From contig NZ_CP026498.1 of assembly GCF_002953255.1 (NCBI RefSeq), positions 1,597,291-1,661,290 of the forward strand: a stretch of DNA of 64,000 bases. Direction: 5' to 3'. Below the pieces are notes generated by a model. It did no database searches, had not been told where the DNA came from, and saw only the letters and a list, made by a program, of their open reading frames with translations. The stretch is from Streptomyces sp. CB01881 (GTDB lineage: Bacteria; Actinomycetota; Actinomycetes; Streptomycetales; Streptomycetaceae). The translations under genes and the position numbers were made by a program. Below, piece after piece: positions 15,764-26,540 of this stretch; position 1 is the first letter of the stretch; every line of letters begins with the position of its first letter.

Positions 15764-17991
15764 CTAGCCGCCCACCCGGCCGGTGGGTGCGGCGGCGTCC
15801 TTGAGGCCCAGGGCGGGCGTCTGCACCGGCCGGGACTGCGCGGCGAACGAGGCCACCGGCGTACTGCTCGCGTTCCACTGCGGCTGCGCGGTTGCGCCGC
15901 CGTCCGCCCGGCGCACCTGGAGCACCTCGGACTGCCCGGCCCGGCGCAGCAGGATGTTCCTGGGCGGCCCGGACTCCGGGTCGACCCAGAGTTCGTTGCC
16001 GCCGAACTCGCAGTCCAGCACCAGGACGTCGTCCGGCTTGCCGTCCGGGGTGGCCCGGAAGGCGACCCCGGCGCGGCGGTAGCCGGTGAACCGGCTGCGG
16101 CTGAAGGTGACGGACTCCCCGGCGAGTTCGTGGTGGGCGGTGGAGACGGCGAAGTCGCTCTGCCCGGCGGCGTCGATCAGCAGGCCGTCGAACAGGCTGC
16201 CCTTCTCCCTGCCGAGCGCGTGCAGCGCCACTCCCCCGGCGGCGTTCCCGTGGAGCACGCAGGCGGTGTAGTCGAAGTCGTTGAGGTAGGCGCCGTGCTC
16301 GATGCCCCAGCCGCCGTTGTGGTAGGCCGCGAACTCGGTGACCACGTGGTGCTGCCGGGCGTTCAGCCAGACGAAGACGCCGTTCTGCAGGTTGTTGTGG
16401 GCCAGGCAGCACTGGAAGGTCCAGACCCCTCGCTGTTCTCCGGCCACTCGAAGCCGGAGGCCCCGTCGGCGCCCTGGACGCCGACGGCCACGCAGTCCAG
16501 CGCCTTGCCACCGGTGCCGGCGCCCAGGTTGAAGCCGGTCAGCCGGTAGGCCCGCGGGTTGGGCTCCAGCACCGTGCGCGAGGCGACGCAGGACTCGTAG
16601 ACGATGTCGTCGGAGGGCTGCTGCGGAGTGCGGGTGTCCGGCGGGCCGTCCCACCAGTAGGCGTCCTCCCAGGTCTCGTGGCTGATGCAGCTGCGGAAGG
16701 TGATGCCGTGGCTGGCGTGCGGGACGTACGCGTGGTTGCCGGCGTCGCGGACCACCACGCCCTCGACCACGGTGCCCCGGGTGGCGTCGCCGAGCAGGTG
16801 GAAGTGGAGCCCGTACCGGCCGAGGACGGGGGCGGTGACCGGGACGGCCCCGTCCGGTCCCCTCCAGGTCTCCCCGGTCTCGGCGCGCGGGCCGACCCAG
16901 CGCAGCGCGGCGTGCCGGACGTCGGCCCGGCGGGAGCTGGTGATGTGGACATGGGCACGCCCCTCGGCGCTGCCCTCGACCCGGACGCCACGGGTCAGGT
17001 TGAGCACCTCGGCGCCGACGGTGACGCCCCCTCCGGCCGAGACCCGCGGGTGCGCGTACTTCAGCGGCGCCTCCAGGGTGACGCCGGATCCGCCGACGGA
17101 CCGGACGACGACCAGGTCGTAGCGGGTGGAGGAGCCGTCCTCGTCCGGCGGGCCGGTCGGGGTGACGGCCAGTTCGTCGCCGGGCCGCCAACCGGCGGGC
17201 GGGGCGGCCAGGGTGACGGTGGTGTCGCCGGCCCGCAGCCCGCCGGCGGCGCGCACCCAGGCGGTCCTGGCGGCGCCGTCCAGCCGCAGGTACCCGGCGC
17301 CGGTGACCCAGAGTCCGACGTCGGTGTCGACCACCTTCATGCCGTCGCCCCGGAACCGCTTCTCGTCGACGGCCGGGAAGCGCAGGGTGTGCACGGCGGT
17401 GTCGTCGGGGGCGAGGGCGAGGGTGCCGCGGACCTCCACGTTGCCCGCCGAGGCGAGGGTGACGGTGCGGCCGGCGGCGAAGGTGAGGGCGCCGCCCGGT
17501 TCGACCAGCAGCGAGGCGACGGTGGCGTCGGTGTCCAGCAGCACCTTGTCGGTGATCCGGACGGCGCTCTGCGGGCCGGGCACCCTGCCGCCCCAGCCGG
17601 CCGGGTCGGACCACGGACGGCCGTTCTGGTCGACGGCGGGCGCGGCGGCGGGCTGCCCGGGCGCGGCGCCCTCCGCGGCGCCGGCGGAGGGCGGCGGTGC
17701 GGCGTCGCCGTGGTCCATGGCCCCGTCGCCTCCCGTCCCGGCCAGGCTCGTGGCGGTGCTCCCGGCGGCGACGGGCGCCGTGGGACCGGTCGGCGAGCGT
17801 CGCAGGGCCTCCTCGCCGCCGATCGCCGCGAACACCGTGCCGACCGCGAGCCAGCGCAGCATTGTGCGGCGGCTTAAGGGAGTTCGGGCACATTCAGGCG
17901 GGATGTCCGGTCTGCGATGGTTTGCCCGGCGATGTGCTCCGCGGGGCCCGGCGGCCGGCCGGCCCGCGTCCGGCTCCTCGTCCATGGCCAT
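15764..17991 (-). pseudogene. secreted G8-domain parallel beta-helix protein, frameshifted
   Basis: A gene of about 742 codons in two frames. The N-terminal part has a twin-arginine-like signal (SRRTMLRWLAVGTVFAA) near residue 45 and a Pro/Ala linker. A G8 domain follows (WSDPAGWGGRVPGPQSAV, then LLVEPGGALTFAAGRTVTL). After it come right-handed beta-helix repeats with LHFHLLGDA and HNNLQNGVFVW. The reading frame shifts within a CCCC run at 16426-16429 (plus strand): PENSEG in one frame continues as VWTFQCC in the other, and adding one base restores it. Everything else is intact, so either a recent mutation or an assembly error. Start taken at the first ATG of MAMDEEP. Related proteins are secreted polysaccharide-acting or adhesive factors. 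Confidence 0.75.
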
Positions 17992-18222
17992 CGTTGCGTA
18001 GCCCTCCCCCCAGACGGCTGCGTCGGTCCCGACCTTCTGAAGCATAGGCAGTTGCATTGACCGCGGCGGGCGTTGCGCGAAAACAGTCATTTCCGATCAT
18101 GGTGGACAGCCTTTCCCCGGGCTTTCCGCAAACCGTGACGAGCATCACACATGTTTGCGGTTTGAACTTAAGTCTGCTTAACGTGCTCCCCGTTCGTGGC
18201 CACACGGACCCAGCTCATCCGC

Positions 18223-19676
<1,454 letters not shown>

Positions 19677-19710
19677 TCCCCGCGCGCGGCTCCCGGGCCC
19701 GCGCAGGTAC

Positions 19711-19758
19711 GCCGCAGCCCCCGGGAAGAGTCTGGTCGCTCTTCCCGGGGGCTGCGGC
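19711..19758. terminator. 20-bp perfect hairpin after the Rpf-like gene
   Basis: Arms GCCGCAGCCCCCGGGAAGAG and its exact complement, with an 8-base loop. It starts 34 bases past the stop. Confidence 0.85.
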
Positions 19759-19856
19759 CTGCCCGCCCACGACAGCGGGTGCGGGGCCGGTGGAGGCCGT
19801 GGTGGAATCGGGGCGCAGCGGGCATGCTGCTGCTCCGCACCCGAGAAGGAGTCACC

Positions 19857-20057
19857 ATGGCCCAGGTCACCGTCACCCTCGACGCCAATCTCGCCATCGA
19901 CGTGATGATGCTCGCCGGTACCCGGAGCCCGCAGGACGCCGTGGAGCTGGTCCTGCGCGACTACCTGGCCCGGGGCCGGCGCACCGGGAGCCGGACCGGC
20001 GACGCCGTCGACGGCCGGGGGTCGGGCCACGAACGCCCGACGGCCCAGGAGGGCTGA
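19857..20057 (+). CDS. small VapB-like ribbon-helix-helix protein
   Basis: A 66-residue protein. VTVTLDANLAIDVMMLAGT resembles the RHH strand/helix start of VapB/DUF2191 antitoxins, and SPQDAVELVLRDYLARG is the second helix. The C-terminal 25 residues are Gly/Arg-rich and disordered. The ATG has AAGGAG 6 bases upstream. No PIN-domain toxin follows: the next feature is a terminator and then malR on the other strand. So it is an orphan antitoxin-like regulator or a remnant. Confidence 0.68.
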   Translation: MAQVTVTLDANLAIDVMMLAGTRSPQDAVELVLRDYLARGRRTGSRTGDAVDGRGSGHERPTAQEG

Positions 20058-20063
20058 CGGACG

Positions 20064-20110
20064 CACGACCGGGGCCCGGAGAGCGGATCGCTCTCCGGGC
20101 CCCGGTCGTG
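20064..20110. terminator. 22-bp perfect hairpin between VapB-like gene and malR
   Basis: Arms of 22 bp (from CACGACCGGGGCCCGG to its exact complement) with a 3-base loop GAT, in a convergent gap. It can serve both strands. Confidence 0.85.
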
Positions 20111-20115
20111 GTCGC

Positions 20116-21135
20116 TCAGCGGGCGCCTGCGCCCGTGGAACCGCGCATCACCAGCTCCGGCTGGAACATGAACTCCCCGCGCTGGGCGGCGTTCCCGCCG
20201 ACCTCCTCCAGCAGGGCGTCTACGGCCGCGGTGGCCATCGCCTCGACCGGCTGGCGGATGGTGGTCAGCGGGGGCTCGGTGAACGCTATGAGCGGCGAGT
20301 CGTCGAAGCCGACCACCGAGACGTCCTGCGGTACCGAGAGCCCGCGCTGGCGCACCGCCCGGATCGCACCGAGCGCCATCATGTCGCTGCCGCAGACGAT
20401 CGCGGTGCAGCCCTTGTCGAGCAGCGCGCCGGCCGCCGCGTGCCCGCCCTCCACGCTGAACAGCGTGTGGTGGACGAGGTCCTGGGCCTCCTCGGCGGTC
20501 CGGCCGAGCACCTCGCGCATGGCCGCGGTGAAGCCCTCGATCTTCCGCAGCACCGGCACGTACCGGCGCTGCCCGACGGCCAGGCCGATCCGCTCGTGGC
20601 CGAGCTCGGCCAGGTGCTGGACGGCCATCCACATCGCGGCCCGGTCGTCCGGCGAGATGAACGGCGCGTCGATCTTCTCGCTGAAGCCGTTGATCAGGAC
20701 GAACGGCACCTGCCGGCCGGTCAGCCGGGCGTACCGGTCGTGGTCGGCGGTGGTGTCGGCGTGCAGGCCGGAGACGAAGACGATGCCCGCCACGCCCCGG
20801 TCGACCAGCATCTCCACCAGTTCGTCCTCGGTGGAGCCGCCGGGCGTCTGGGTGCAGAGCACCGGCGTGAAGCCGTGCCGGCTCAGCACCTGCTCGATCA
20901 CCTGCGCGAGCGCGGGGAAGATCGGGTTGCTCAGCTCGGGGGTGATCAGCCCGATCAGGCCCGCGCTGCGCTGGCGCAGCCGGGTCGGCCGCTCGTAGCC
21001 GAGCACGTCCAGTGCCGCCAGCACGGTCTGCCTGGTGGCGGCGGAGACGTTCGCCTTGCCGTTGAGTACGCGGGAGACGGTGGCTTCGCTGACCCCCGCC
21101 TGTGCCGCGATGTCTGAGAGTCGCGCCGTAGTCAC
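20116..21135 (-). CDS. malR: LacI family repressor, MalR-like
   Basis: A 339-residue LacI-type repressor. The helix-turn-helix is LSDIAAQAGVSEATVSRVLN and the hinge is RRSAGLIGLITPEL-like, followed by a periplasmic-binding-type sensor domain (GGSTEDELVEMLVDRG, SVVGFDDSPLIAFTEPPLTT). It closely resembles what I remember of streptomycete MalR/Reg1. It lies just downstream of aglA on the same strand, so it is probably the last gene of the mal operon. GTG at 21135 is taken as start; a GTG at 21159, 1 base after the aglA stop, is equally possible. Neither has a strong ribosome-binding site. Expected operator: CTTGCAG repeats, seen upstream of malE. Confidence 0.82.
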   Translation of the reverse strand: MTTARLSDIAAQAGVSEATVSRVLNGKANVSAATRQTVLAALDVLGYERPTRLRQRSAGLIGLITPELSNPIFPALAQVIEQVLSRHGFTPVLCTQTPGGSTEDELVEMLVDRGVAGIVFVSGLHADTTADHDRYARLTGRQVPFVLINGFSEKIDAPFISPDDRAAMWMAVQHLAELGHERIGLAVGQRRYVPVLRKIEGFTAAMREVLGRTAEEAQDLVHHTLFSVEGGHAAAGALLDKGCTAIVCGSDMMALGAIRAVRQRGLSVPQDVSVVGFDDSPLIAFTEPPLTTIRQPVEAMATAAVDALLEEVGGNAAQRGEFMFQPELVMRGSTGAGAR

Positions 21136-21160
21136 GGTCCCAGAGCCTATTGCAACCACG

Positions 21161-22861
21161 TCAGACCGCCCACCAGTCGGTGCTGTCCGGAGCGAGTACC
21201 GTCTCGCCGCCGTCCACCACGGCGTCCGCGGAGGAGAGCAGCAGGCGGCCGGGCGCCGGTATCCGGACCGGTTCCGCGGTGGTGTTCACGGTGCAGACGA
21301 AGGAGCCGCGGCGGAACACCAGGGTGCCCTCGGGGCTGTCCAGCCACTCCACGCCGGTGCCGGCGCCGAGGTCGGCCTGCGCGCGGCGGACGGCCAGCGC
21401 ACTGCGGTACAGCTCCAGGGTGGACGTCGGGTCGCCGGTCTGCGCCTCGACGCTGAGCTGCGCCCACTCGGCGGGCTGCGGCAGCCAGCTCGGGCCGCCG
21501 GCGACCGGGCCGAAGCCGTACGGGGCCTCGGTGCCGGACCACGGGATCGGGACGCGGCAGCCGTCGCGGTAGCCGTCCTGGCCGGCCTGGCGGAAGAAGG
21601 ACGGGTCCTGGCGGACCTCGTCGGGCAGGTCGGTGACGTCCGGCAGGCCGAGCTCCTCGCCCTGGTAGACGTACGCGGAGCCGGGCAGCGCGAGCATCAG
21701 CAGGGTGGCGGCGCGGGCGCGGCGCAGGCCGAGCGCGCGGTCGCCGGGGGTGCGGATCTGGGTGCCGAGGCCGGGCTCGTTGGCGAACCGGGTGGCGTGC
21801 CGGGTGACGTCGTGGTTGGACAGCACCCAGGTGGTGGGGGCGTCGACGGGGCGCATCGAGTCGAGCGAGAGGTCGATCACCCCGCGCAGCTCGGCGGCGT
21901 CCCAGGAGGTGCCCAGGTACTGGAAGTTGAAGGCCTGGTGCAGCTCGTCGGGGCGCACGTAGTTGGCGGTGCGCTGGACGGTGGGGGTCCACGCCTCGGC
22001 GACGCCGATCCGCTGGCCCGGGTACTCGTCCAGGATCCGCCGCCAGCTGCGGTAGATCTCGTGCACGCCGTCCTGGTCGAAGAACGGCATGACGTCGTTG
22101 CCGAGCAGCTTGAGCTGGTCGCCGCCGCCGAGGTCGGGCAGGCCGGGGGCCTTCACCAGGCCGTGGGCGACGTCGATCCGGAAGCCGTCGACGCCCATGT
22201 CGAGCCAGAACCGCAGGATCGAGCGGAACTCGTCGGCGACGGCCGGGTTCTCCCAGTTGAAGTCGGGCTGCTCCGGGGCGAACAGGTGCAGGTACCAGTC
22301 GCCCAGGGTCCCGTCCGGGTTCGCCGTGCGGGTCCAGGCCGGGCCGCCGAAGATGGACTCCCAGTCGTTGGGCGGCAGTTCGCCGTTCTCACCCTTGCCG
22401 GGCCGGAAGTGGTAGCGGTCGCGCAGAGGGGACGCAGGGCCCTCGCGCAGGGCACGCTGGAACCACTCGTGCTGGTCGGAGGAGTGGTTGGGGACGAGGT
22501 CCACGATGATCCGCAGGCCCAGCGCGTGGGCGTCGCGGATCAGCCCGTCGGCGTCCAGCAGGGTGCCGAACATCGGGTCCACCGCGCGGTAGTCCGCCAC
22601 GTCGTAGCCGGCGTCGGCCTGCGGCGAGGCGTAGAACGGCGAGAGCCAGACGGCGTCCACGCCGAGGTCGCGCAGGTAGGGCAGGCGGCTGCGGATGCCG
22701 GGCAGGTCGCCCATGCCGTCCCCGTTGGAGTCGGCGAAGCTGCGCGGGTACACCTGGTAGATGACCGCGTCCCGCCACCAGCCTCTGGACGCGCCGGTGC
22801 CGGCCTCGTGAGCGGTGGCGTCGGCGGCGGGCCGGGAGGTGTCGGCCAGGTTCTGGGTCAT
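21161..22861 (-). CDS. aglA: GH13 alpha-glucosidase
   Basis: A 566-residue intracellular glycoside hydrolase family 13 enzyme (oligo-1,6-glucosidase / alpha-glucosidase branch). Conserved regions are DLVPNHSSDQHEWF, the nucleophile Asp in DGFRIDVAH, the acid/base Glu in GVAEAWTP and the transition-state Asp in LSNHDVTRH. QVYPRSFADSNGDGMGDLPG is the usual N-terminal strand. There is no signal peptide, so it would hydrolyse imported maltose and maltodextrins to glucose. It follows malG by 33 bases in the mal operon. ATG start. Confidence 0.9.
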   Translation of the reverse strand: MTQNLADTSRPAADATAHEAGTGASRGWWRDAVIYQVYPRSFADSNGDGMGDLPGIRSRLPYLRDLGVDAVWLSPFYASPQADAGYDVADYRAVDPMFGTLLDADGLIRDAHALGLRIIVDLVPNHSSDQHEWFQRALREGPASPLRDRYHFRPGKGENGELPPNDWESIFGGPAWTRTANPDGTLGDWYLHLFAPEQPDFNWENPAVADEFRSILRFWLDMGVDGFRIDVAHGLVKAPGLPDLGGGDQLKLLGNDVMPFFDQDGVHEIYRSWRRILDEYPGQRIGVAEAWTPTVQRTANYVRPDELHQAFNFQYLGTSWDAAELRGVIDLSLDSMRPVDAPTTWVLSNHDVTRHATRFANEPGLGTQIRTPGDRALGLRRARAATLLMLALPGSAYVYQGEELGLPDVTDLPDEVRQDPSFFRQAGQDGYRDGCRVPIPWSGTEAPYGFGPVAGGPSWLPQPAEWAQLSVEAQTGDPTSTLELYRSALAVRRAQADLGAGTGVEWLDSPEGTLVFRRGSFVCTVNTTAEPVRIPAPGRLLLSSADAVVDGGETVLAPDSTDWWAV

Positions 22862-22894
22862 GGACGGTATCCCTTGGGACTAGAGAGCGGCAGG

Positions 22895-23806
22895 TCAGGA
22901 CTTGGAGGCGCCGGCGGTCAGGCCGGTGACCAGGTGACGCTGCACCAGGTAGAAGAGGACCGAGGACGGGATCGCGATCAGTACGGCGGTCGCCGCCATC
23001 AGGTTCCACTGGGCGTCGTGCTCGCTGACGAAGGTCTGCAGGCCGACCGCCAGGGTGTACTTGTCGGAGCTGAGCATGAAGGTGGAGGCGAAGGCCACCT
23101 CGGCCCATGCGGTCAGGAAGGAGTAGAACGCGGCCACGGCCAGGCCCGGCCTGGCGAGCGGCAGCACCAGCCGCCAGAAGGTGCCGAACGGGGAGAGTCC
23201 GTCGACCCGGCCGGCCTCGTCGATCTCCACCGGGATGGTGTCGAAGTAGCCCTTCAGCAGCCAGGCGCAGTACGGCACCGTGGTGGTCGAGTAGACCAGG
23301 ATCAGGCCGAGGTAGCTGTCCAGCAGGTCGAGCTCGGAGAGGATCGTGTACATCGGCACGATCAGCACCGCGATCGGGAACATCTGGGTGACCAGCAGCG
23401 ACCACATCAGCGGCTTGTGGCCGGGAAAGCGCATCCGGGAGACGGCGTAGCCCGTGGTGGCGGCGATCAGCACGCCGAAGACGGTGGTGACGCCGGAGAC
23501 CAGGAACGCGTTGCCGAACCAGGTGAAGAAGTCGGTGTCGAACAGCACCGTGTGGTAGTTCGACAGCGTCATCTTGTCGAGGATGGCGCCCGGGTGGAGG
23601 TAGTCCGTCTTGTCCGGGCCGAGCGAGACGTAGAGGATCCAGACCACCGGGAAGAGCGCGATCAGGCTGGCCAGGATCAGCGCGCCGTGGGACAGCGCGC
23701 GGGCGGCCGGGCTCGCCTGTCCGCGCGGGCGGACCTTGGGCGGACGGCCGGCCGGCGGCGCGGGACGCGCGGCGGCGGTGGTGGGTCGGTCGGTGGTGGT
23801 GCTCAT
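22895..23806 (-). CDS. malG: maltose/maltodextrin ABC transporter permease MalG
   Basis: A 303-residue inner-membrane permease with six helices and the EAA loop PVEIDEAGRVDGLSPFGTFW. A Pro/Ala-rich N-terminal tail of about 30 residues precedes helix 1. Order malE-malF-malG-aglA on one strand identifies it as the second membrane subunit of a maltodextrin importer. No ATPase gene lies in the operon; in streptomycetes the shared ATPase MsiK usually serves such systems. Confidence 0.9.
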   Translation of the reverse strand: MSTTTDRPTTAAARPAPPAGRPPKVRPRGQASPAARALSHGALILASLIALFPVVWILYVSLGPDKTDYLHPGAILDKMTLSNYHTVLFDTDFFTWFGNAFLVSGVTTVFGVLIAATTGYAVSRMRFPGHKPLMWSLLVTQMFPIAVLIVPMYTILSELDLLDSYLGLILVYSTTTVPYCAWLLKGYFDTIPVEIDEAGRVDGLSPFGTFWRLVLPLARPGLAVAAFYSFLTAWAEVAFASTFMLSSDKYTLAVGLQTFVSEHDAQWNLMAATAVLIAIPSSVLFYLVQRHLVTGLTAGASKS

Positions 23807-23845
23807 CGGGGTACCTGCCTTCGTGGTCGCTGGGGGGACGGGGCG

Positions 23846-24850
23846 TCAGCCGTTGGCCTGCTCGTTGCGGGCCAGCCAGCGCCGGTAGAAGGCGGTGAAG
23901 ACGATCAGGATGGAGAGCAGGATCACGCCGTACGCGGCGGACTGCGCGTAGTCCCGGGGCTGCTGGCCGAAGCCGAGCCGGTAGGCCCAGGTGACCAGCA
24001 GCTGGGCGTCGGGCGCGCCGTTGCCGCCGAACAGCAGGAAGATGACGGCGAACTGGTTGAACGTCCAGATCACGCCGAGCAGCACCACGGTCGAGGAGAC
24101 GGTGCGCAGCCCCGGCAGGGTGACGTGGCGGAACCGCTGCCACGGGGTGGCGCCGTCCATCTCGGCCGCCTCGTACAGCTCGGCCGGGATCGACTGGAGG
24201 CCGCCGAGCAGCGAGATCATCATGAACGGCACGCCGACCCAGGTGTTGACCAGGACGGCGGCCGCCTTCTGCGCCAACGGGTCGTCCAGCCAGCCGGGTT
24301 CGGGCAGGTGCAGGGCGGAGAGCAGGCCGTTGACGGCGCCGCCGTCGGCGAGCATCAGCCGCCAGGAGAAGACGGTGACGAAGGTCGGCACGGCCCAGGG
24401 CAGGATGAGCAGCATCCGGTAGACGGCGCGGCCGCGCAGCTTCTGGTTGAGCAGCAGGGCGAGGCCGAGGCCGACGGTGTAGTGCAGGCAGACGCAGATC
24501 GCGGTCCAGGCGATGGTCCAGACGAAGTGCGACCAGAAGCGGTCGTACGAGCCCGGGCCCCAGAGGATGTCCGCGTAGTTGTCGAAGCCGACGAACTTGT
24601 AGCTGGCCGGGATCTCGTTGACGCCGATCTTGCGGGCGGCGTTGAGGCTGTTGGCGTCGGTGAGGGTGAGCCAGAGGCCCTCGGCGAGCGGGTAGAGCAC
24701 CAGTACGCCCAGCACGATCACGACCGGCGCGATCATCGCGTAGGCGTACCAGTGCTTGGCGTACGAGCGCTTGAGGCGCTCCATCAGGCCCGGACGCGGA
24801 TCGCGCTCCCGGCTGCCCTGGCCGGTGGCGCCCTGCACGGCGACTGACAT
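23846..24850 (-). CDS. malF: maltose/maltodextrin ABC transporter permease MalF
   Basis: A 334-residue permease with six predicted helices and the EAA loop PAELYEAAEMDGATPWQRF. It is shorter than enterobacterial MalF because it lacks the large periplasmic insert, as is normal in actinomycetes. The ATG was chosen because GAGAAGG lies 8 bases upstream; a GTG three codons earlier would sit directly on that element. It is 104 bases downstream of malE and 39 bases upstream of malG. Confidence 0.9.
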   Translation of the reverse strand: MSVAVQGATGQGSRERDPRPGLMERLKRSYAKHWYAYAMIAPVVIVLGVLVLYPLAEGLWLTLTDANSLNAARKIGVNEIPASYKFVGFDNYADILWGPGSYDRFWSHFVWTIAWTAICVCLHYTVGLGLALLLNQKLRGRAVYRMLLILPWAVPTFVTVFSWRLMLADGGAVNGLLSALHLPEPGWLDDPLAQKAAAVLVNTWVGVPFMMISLLGGLQSIPAELYEAAEMDGATPWQRFRHVTLPGLRTVSSTVVLLGVIWTFNQFAVIFLLFGGNGAPDAQLLVTWAYRLGFGQQPRDYAQSAAYGVILLSILIVFTAFYRRWLARNEQANG

Positions 24851-24954
24851 GTTCGACACCTTCTCGGGGAGGTCCGCCGCCTCGCTACGGCGACTGCTGC
24901 TACGGGTCTGGCCGCCCGGCCCGCCGGGGGTGGCGGGCCGGGCGGCTCGGGTGA

Positions 24955-26232
24955 CTACTTGGCGAAGCCCGGGAGGAGCTTGGCGTAGTCGGTGGCGACG
25001 GTGTTCAGGCCGTCCTGGGTGCCGGTGCCCTGGACCACCTTGCCGAGGTTGGTGCCCAGCGAGGCGAACAGCGAGCTGTACTCGGCCAGTTCGGGGCGGG
25101 GACGGGCGCTGGTGAGCACGCTCTGGAAGCCGGCGATGCCGGGGTCGGCCTTGACCTCGGGGGTGAAGGCGTCGGCGCGGGTCGGCAGGGTGGAGTTCTT
25201 CTGCGCGATGAACGCCTGGCTCTCCGCGGAGGTCATGTAGGCGGCGAACTTCTCGGCGGCGGCCTTGTGGGCCTTGTCCGAGCCGGCGTAGACGGAGATG
25301 TTGTGGCCGCCGGTGGGGGCGCCGGCCTTGCCGGCGGAGCCGGCCGGGACGGGGGCGATGCCGAGGTTGGTCTTGTCGGCGAACGCGGTGCCCTTGTAGA
25401 TGTTGGTGATCTCCCAGGGGCCCTGGATGATCGCCGCGACCTTGCCGCTGTTGAAGGCGTCCATCATGTGCGCGTAGGCGTCGCTGGTGACGTCGGCCTT
25501 GGCGGTGCCCGGCGCGGTGAACATCGTCTTGTAGGTCTCGATGCCCTTGACGGCCTCGGGCGAGCCGATGGTGATCTTCTTGCCGGCGGCGTCGACGGTG
25601 TCGGTGCCCTCGCCGAACAGGAACGGCATCGCGTAGTAGCCGTCGGCGGCCTTCAGCCAGAAGCCGTCCACGCCGGCCTTCTCCTTGACGGCGGCGGCAG
25701 CGGTCTTCAGCTCGTCCCAGCTCTTGGGGGCGGCGGTGATGCCGGCCTTGGTGAAGAGCTCCTTGTTGTAGAGCAGGCCGAGGGTGTCGGTGACCAGCGG
25801 GACTCCGTACAGCTTGCCCTCGTACTTGGCCTGCTGGACGAGGCTGGGCTGGAAGGCGCCGGCGTCGGCGGCGGCCGCGGTGCCGTCCAGCGGCTCCAGG
25901 TAGCCGGCCTTGGCGAAGGCGGCGGTCCAGCCGACCTCGGAGCGGAACACGTCCGGAGCGCCCTTGGCCCCCATGGCGGTCTGGAGCTTGTTCTGCGCCT
26001 GGTCGAACGGCACGTTGACGAAGTCGACCTTGACGTTCGGGTTGGCCTCTTCGAACTTCTTGACGAGGGCCTGGTAGTTCGGGGCCTCGTTGGTGGCGTT
26101 CGACGTGTCCCAGTACGTGAGGGTGACCGGCCCGTCGGCCTTGCCGTCCGAGCTGGAGCCGCTGCTGCCACAGGCAGCCATCGAGACCGCGAGGGCCACA
26201 ACGAGGGCAGAGGCCGCGATGCCACGCCGCAT
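24955..26232 (-). CDS. malE: maltose/maltodextrin-binding lipoprotein MalE
   Basis: A 425-residue extracellular solute-binding protein of family 1. Signal peptide with lipobox SMAAC (Cys21), then the Ser/Gly linker, then VTLTYWDTSN, NVKVDFVNVPFDQAQNKLQ and AAIIQGPWEITN, which are typical of sugar binders. The ATG is preceded by AAGGAG with 5-base spacing. It is the first gene of the malEFG-aglA-malR operon. Two CTTGCAG operator elements lie about 140-155 bases upstream of its start. Confidence 0.92.
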   Translation of the reverse strand: MRRGIAASALVVALAVSMAACGSSGSSSDGKADGPVTLTYWDTSNATNEAPNYQALVKKFEEANPNVKVDFVNVPFDQAQNKLQTAMGAKGAPDVFRSEVGWTAAFAKAGYLEPLDGTAAAADAGAFQPSLVQQAKYEGKLYGVPLVTDTLGLLYNKELFTKAGITAAPKSWDELKTAAAAVKEKAGVDGFWLKAADGYYAMPFLFGEGTDTVDAAGKKITIGSPEAVKGIETYKTMFTAPGTAKADVTSDAYAHMMDAFNSGKVAAIIQGPWEITNIYKGTAFADKTNLGIAPVPAGSAGKAGAPTGGHNISVYAGSDKAHKAAAEKFAAYMTSAESQAFIAQKNSTLPTRADAFTPEVKADPGIAGFQSVLTSARPRPELAEYSSLFASLGTNLGKVVQGTGTQDGLNTVATDYAKLLPGFAK

Positions 26233-26368
26233 GAGAACTCCTTGGGAGGGGTGGGGGTGCCCGAGATGTTGGGAGGCAGGCGCATAATGGCTGCCTCGTG
26301 CCGACCGCACCGTTGCTGCCGTCGGGCTCGGAAGGAAGTTAACAGCGGCGCAATCGCCACGGAAAGTC

Positions 26369-26389
26369 CTTGCAGCAAGTTTCTGCAAG
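26369..26389. promoter_or_regulatory. MalR-type operator (CTTGCAG inverted repeat) upstream of malE
   Basis: CTTGCAG at 26369-26375 and its inverse CTGCAAG at 26383-26389 form an inverted repeat with 7-base spacing. The left element also reads as the small palindrome CTTGCAGCAAG. CTTGCAG is the known Reg1/MalR-associated motif of streptomycete maltose and amylase promoters. The 308-base gap 26233-26540 holds no gene. Confidence 0.75.
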
Positions 26390-26521
26390 AAATGGGGATC
26401 GTTACGCCCGCGTGTCCTGGACGTGGCCGCACGGTAGTCGACAGACGGCCAAGGCGTGGCGGTTTGTCCGTTTCGTATCGATAGGGACCCCGCTCATTAA
26501 TACGCTGGGTTGCCGAAAGGC

Positions 26522-26528
26522 CTTGCAG
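26522..26528. promoter_or_regulatory. extra CTTGCAG half site before the GNAT gene
   Basis: A third CTTGCAG lies 12 bases before the ATG of the divergent acetyltransferase gene. MalR may therefore also reach that promoter. A 7-mer alone could occur by chance. Confidence 0.4.
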
Positions 26529-26540
26529 CAGACTGGTCCC

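Noticed and set aside
21035..24847. 1270-codon plus-strand ORF
   Set aside because: Mirror frame of the aglA-malG-malF genes; no domain is visible and the minus-strand genes have clear family motifs.
21161..24850. Missing ATPase in the mal operon considered a deletion
   Set aside because: Streptomycete sugar importers normally share the distant MsiK ATPase, so absence here is expected.
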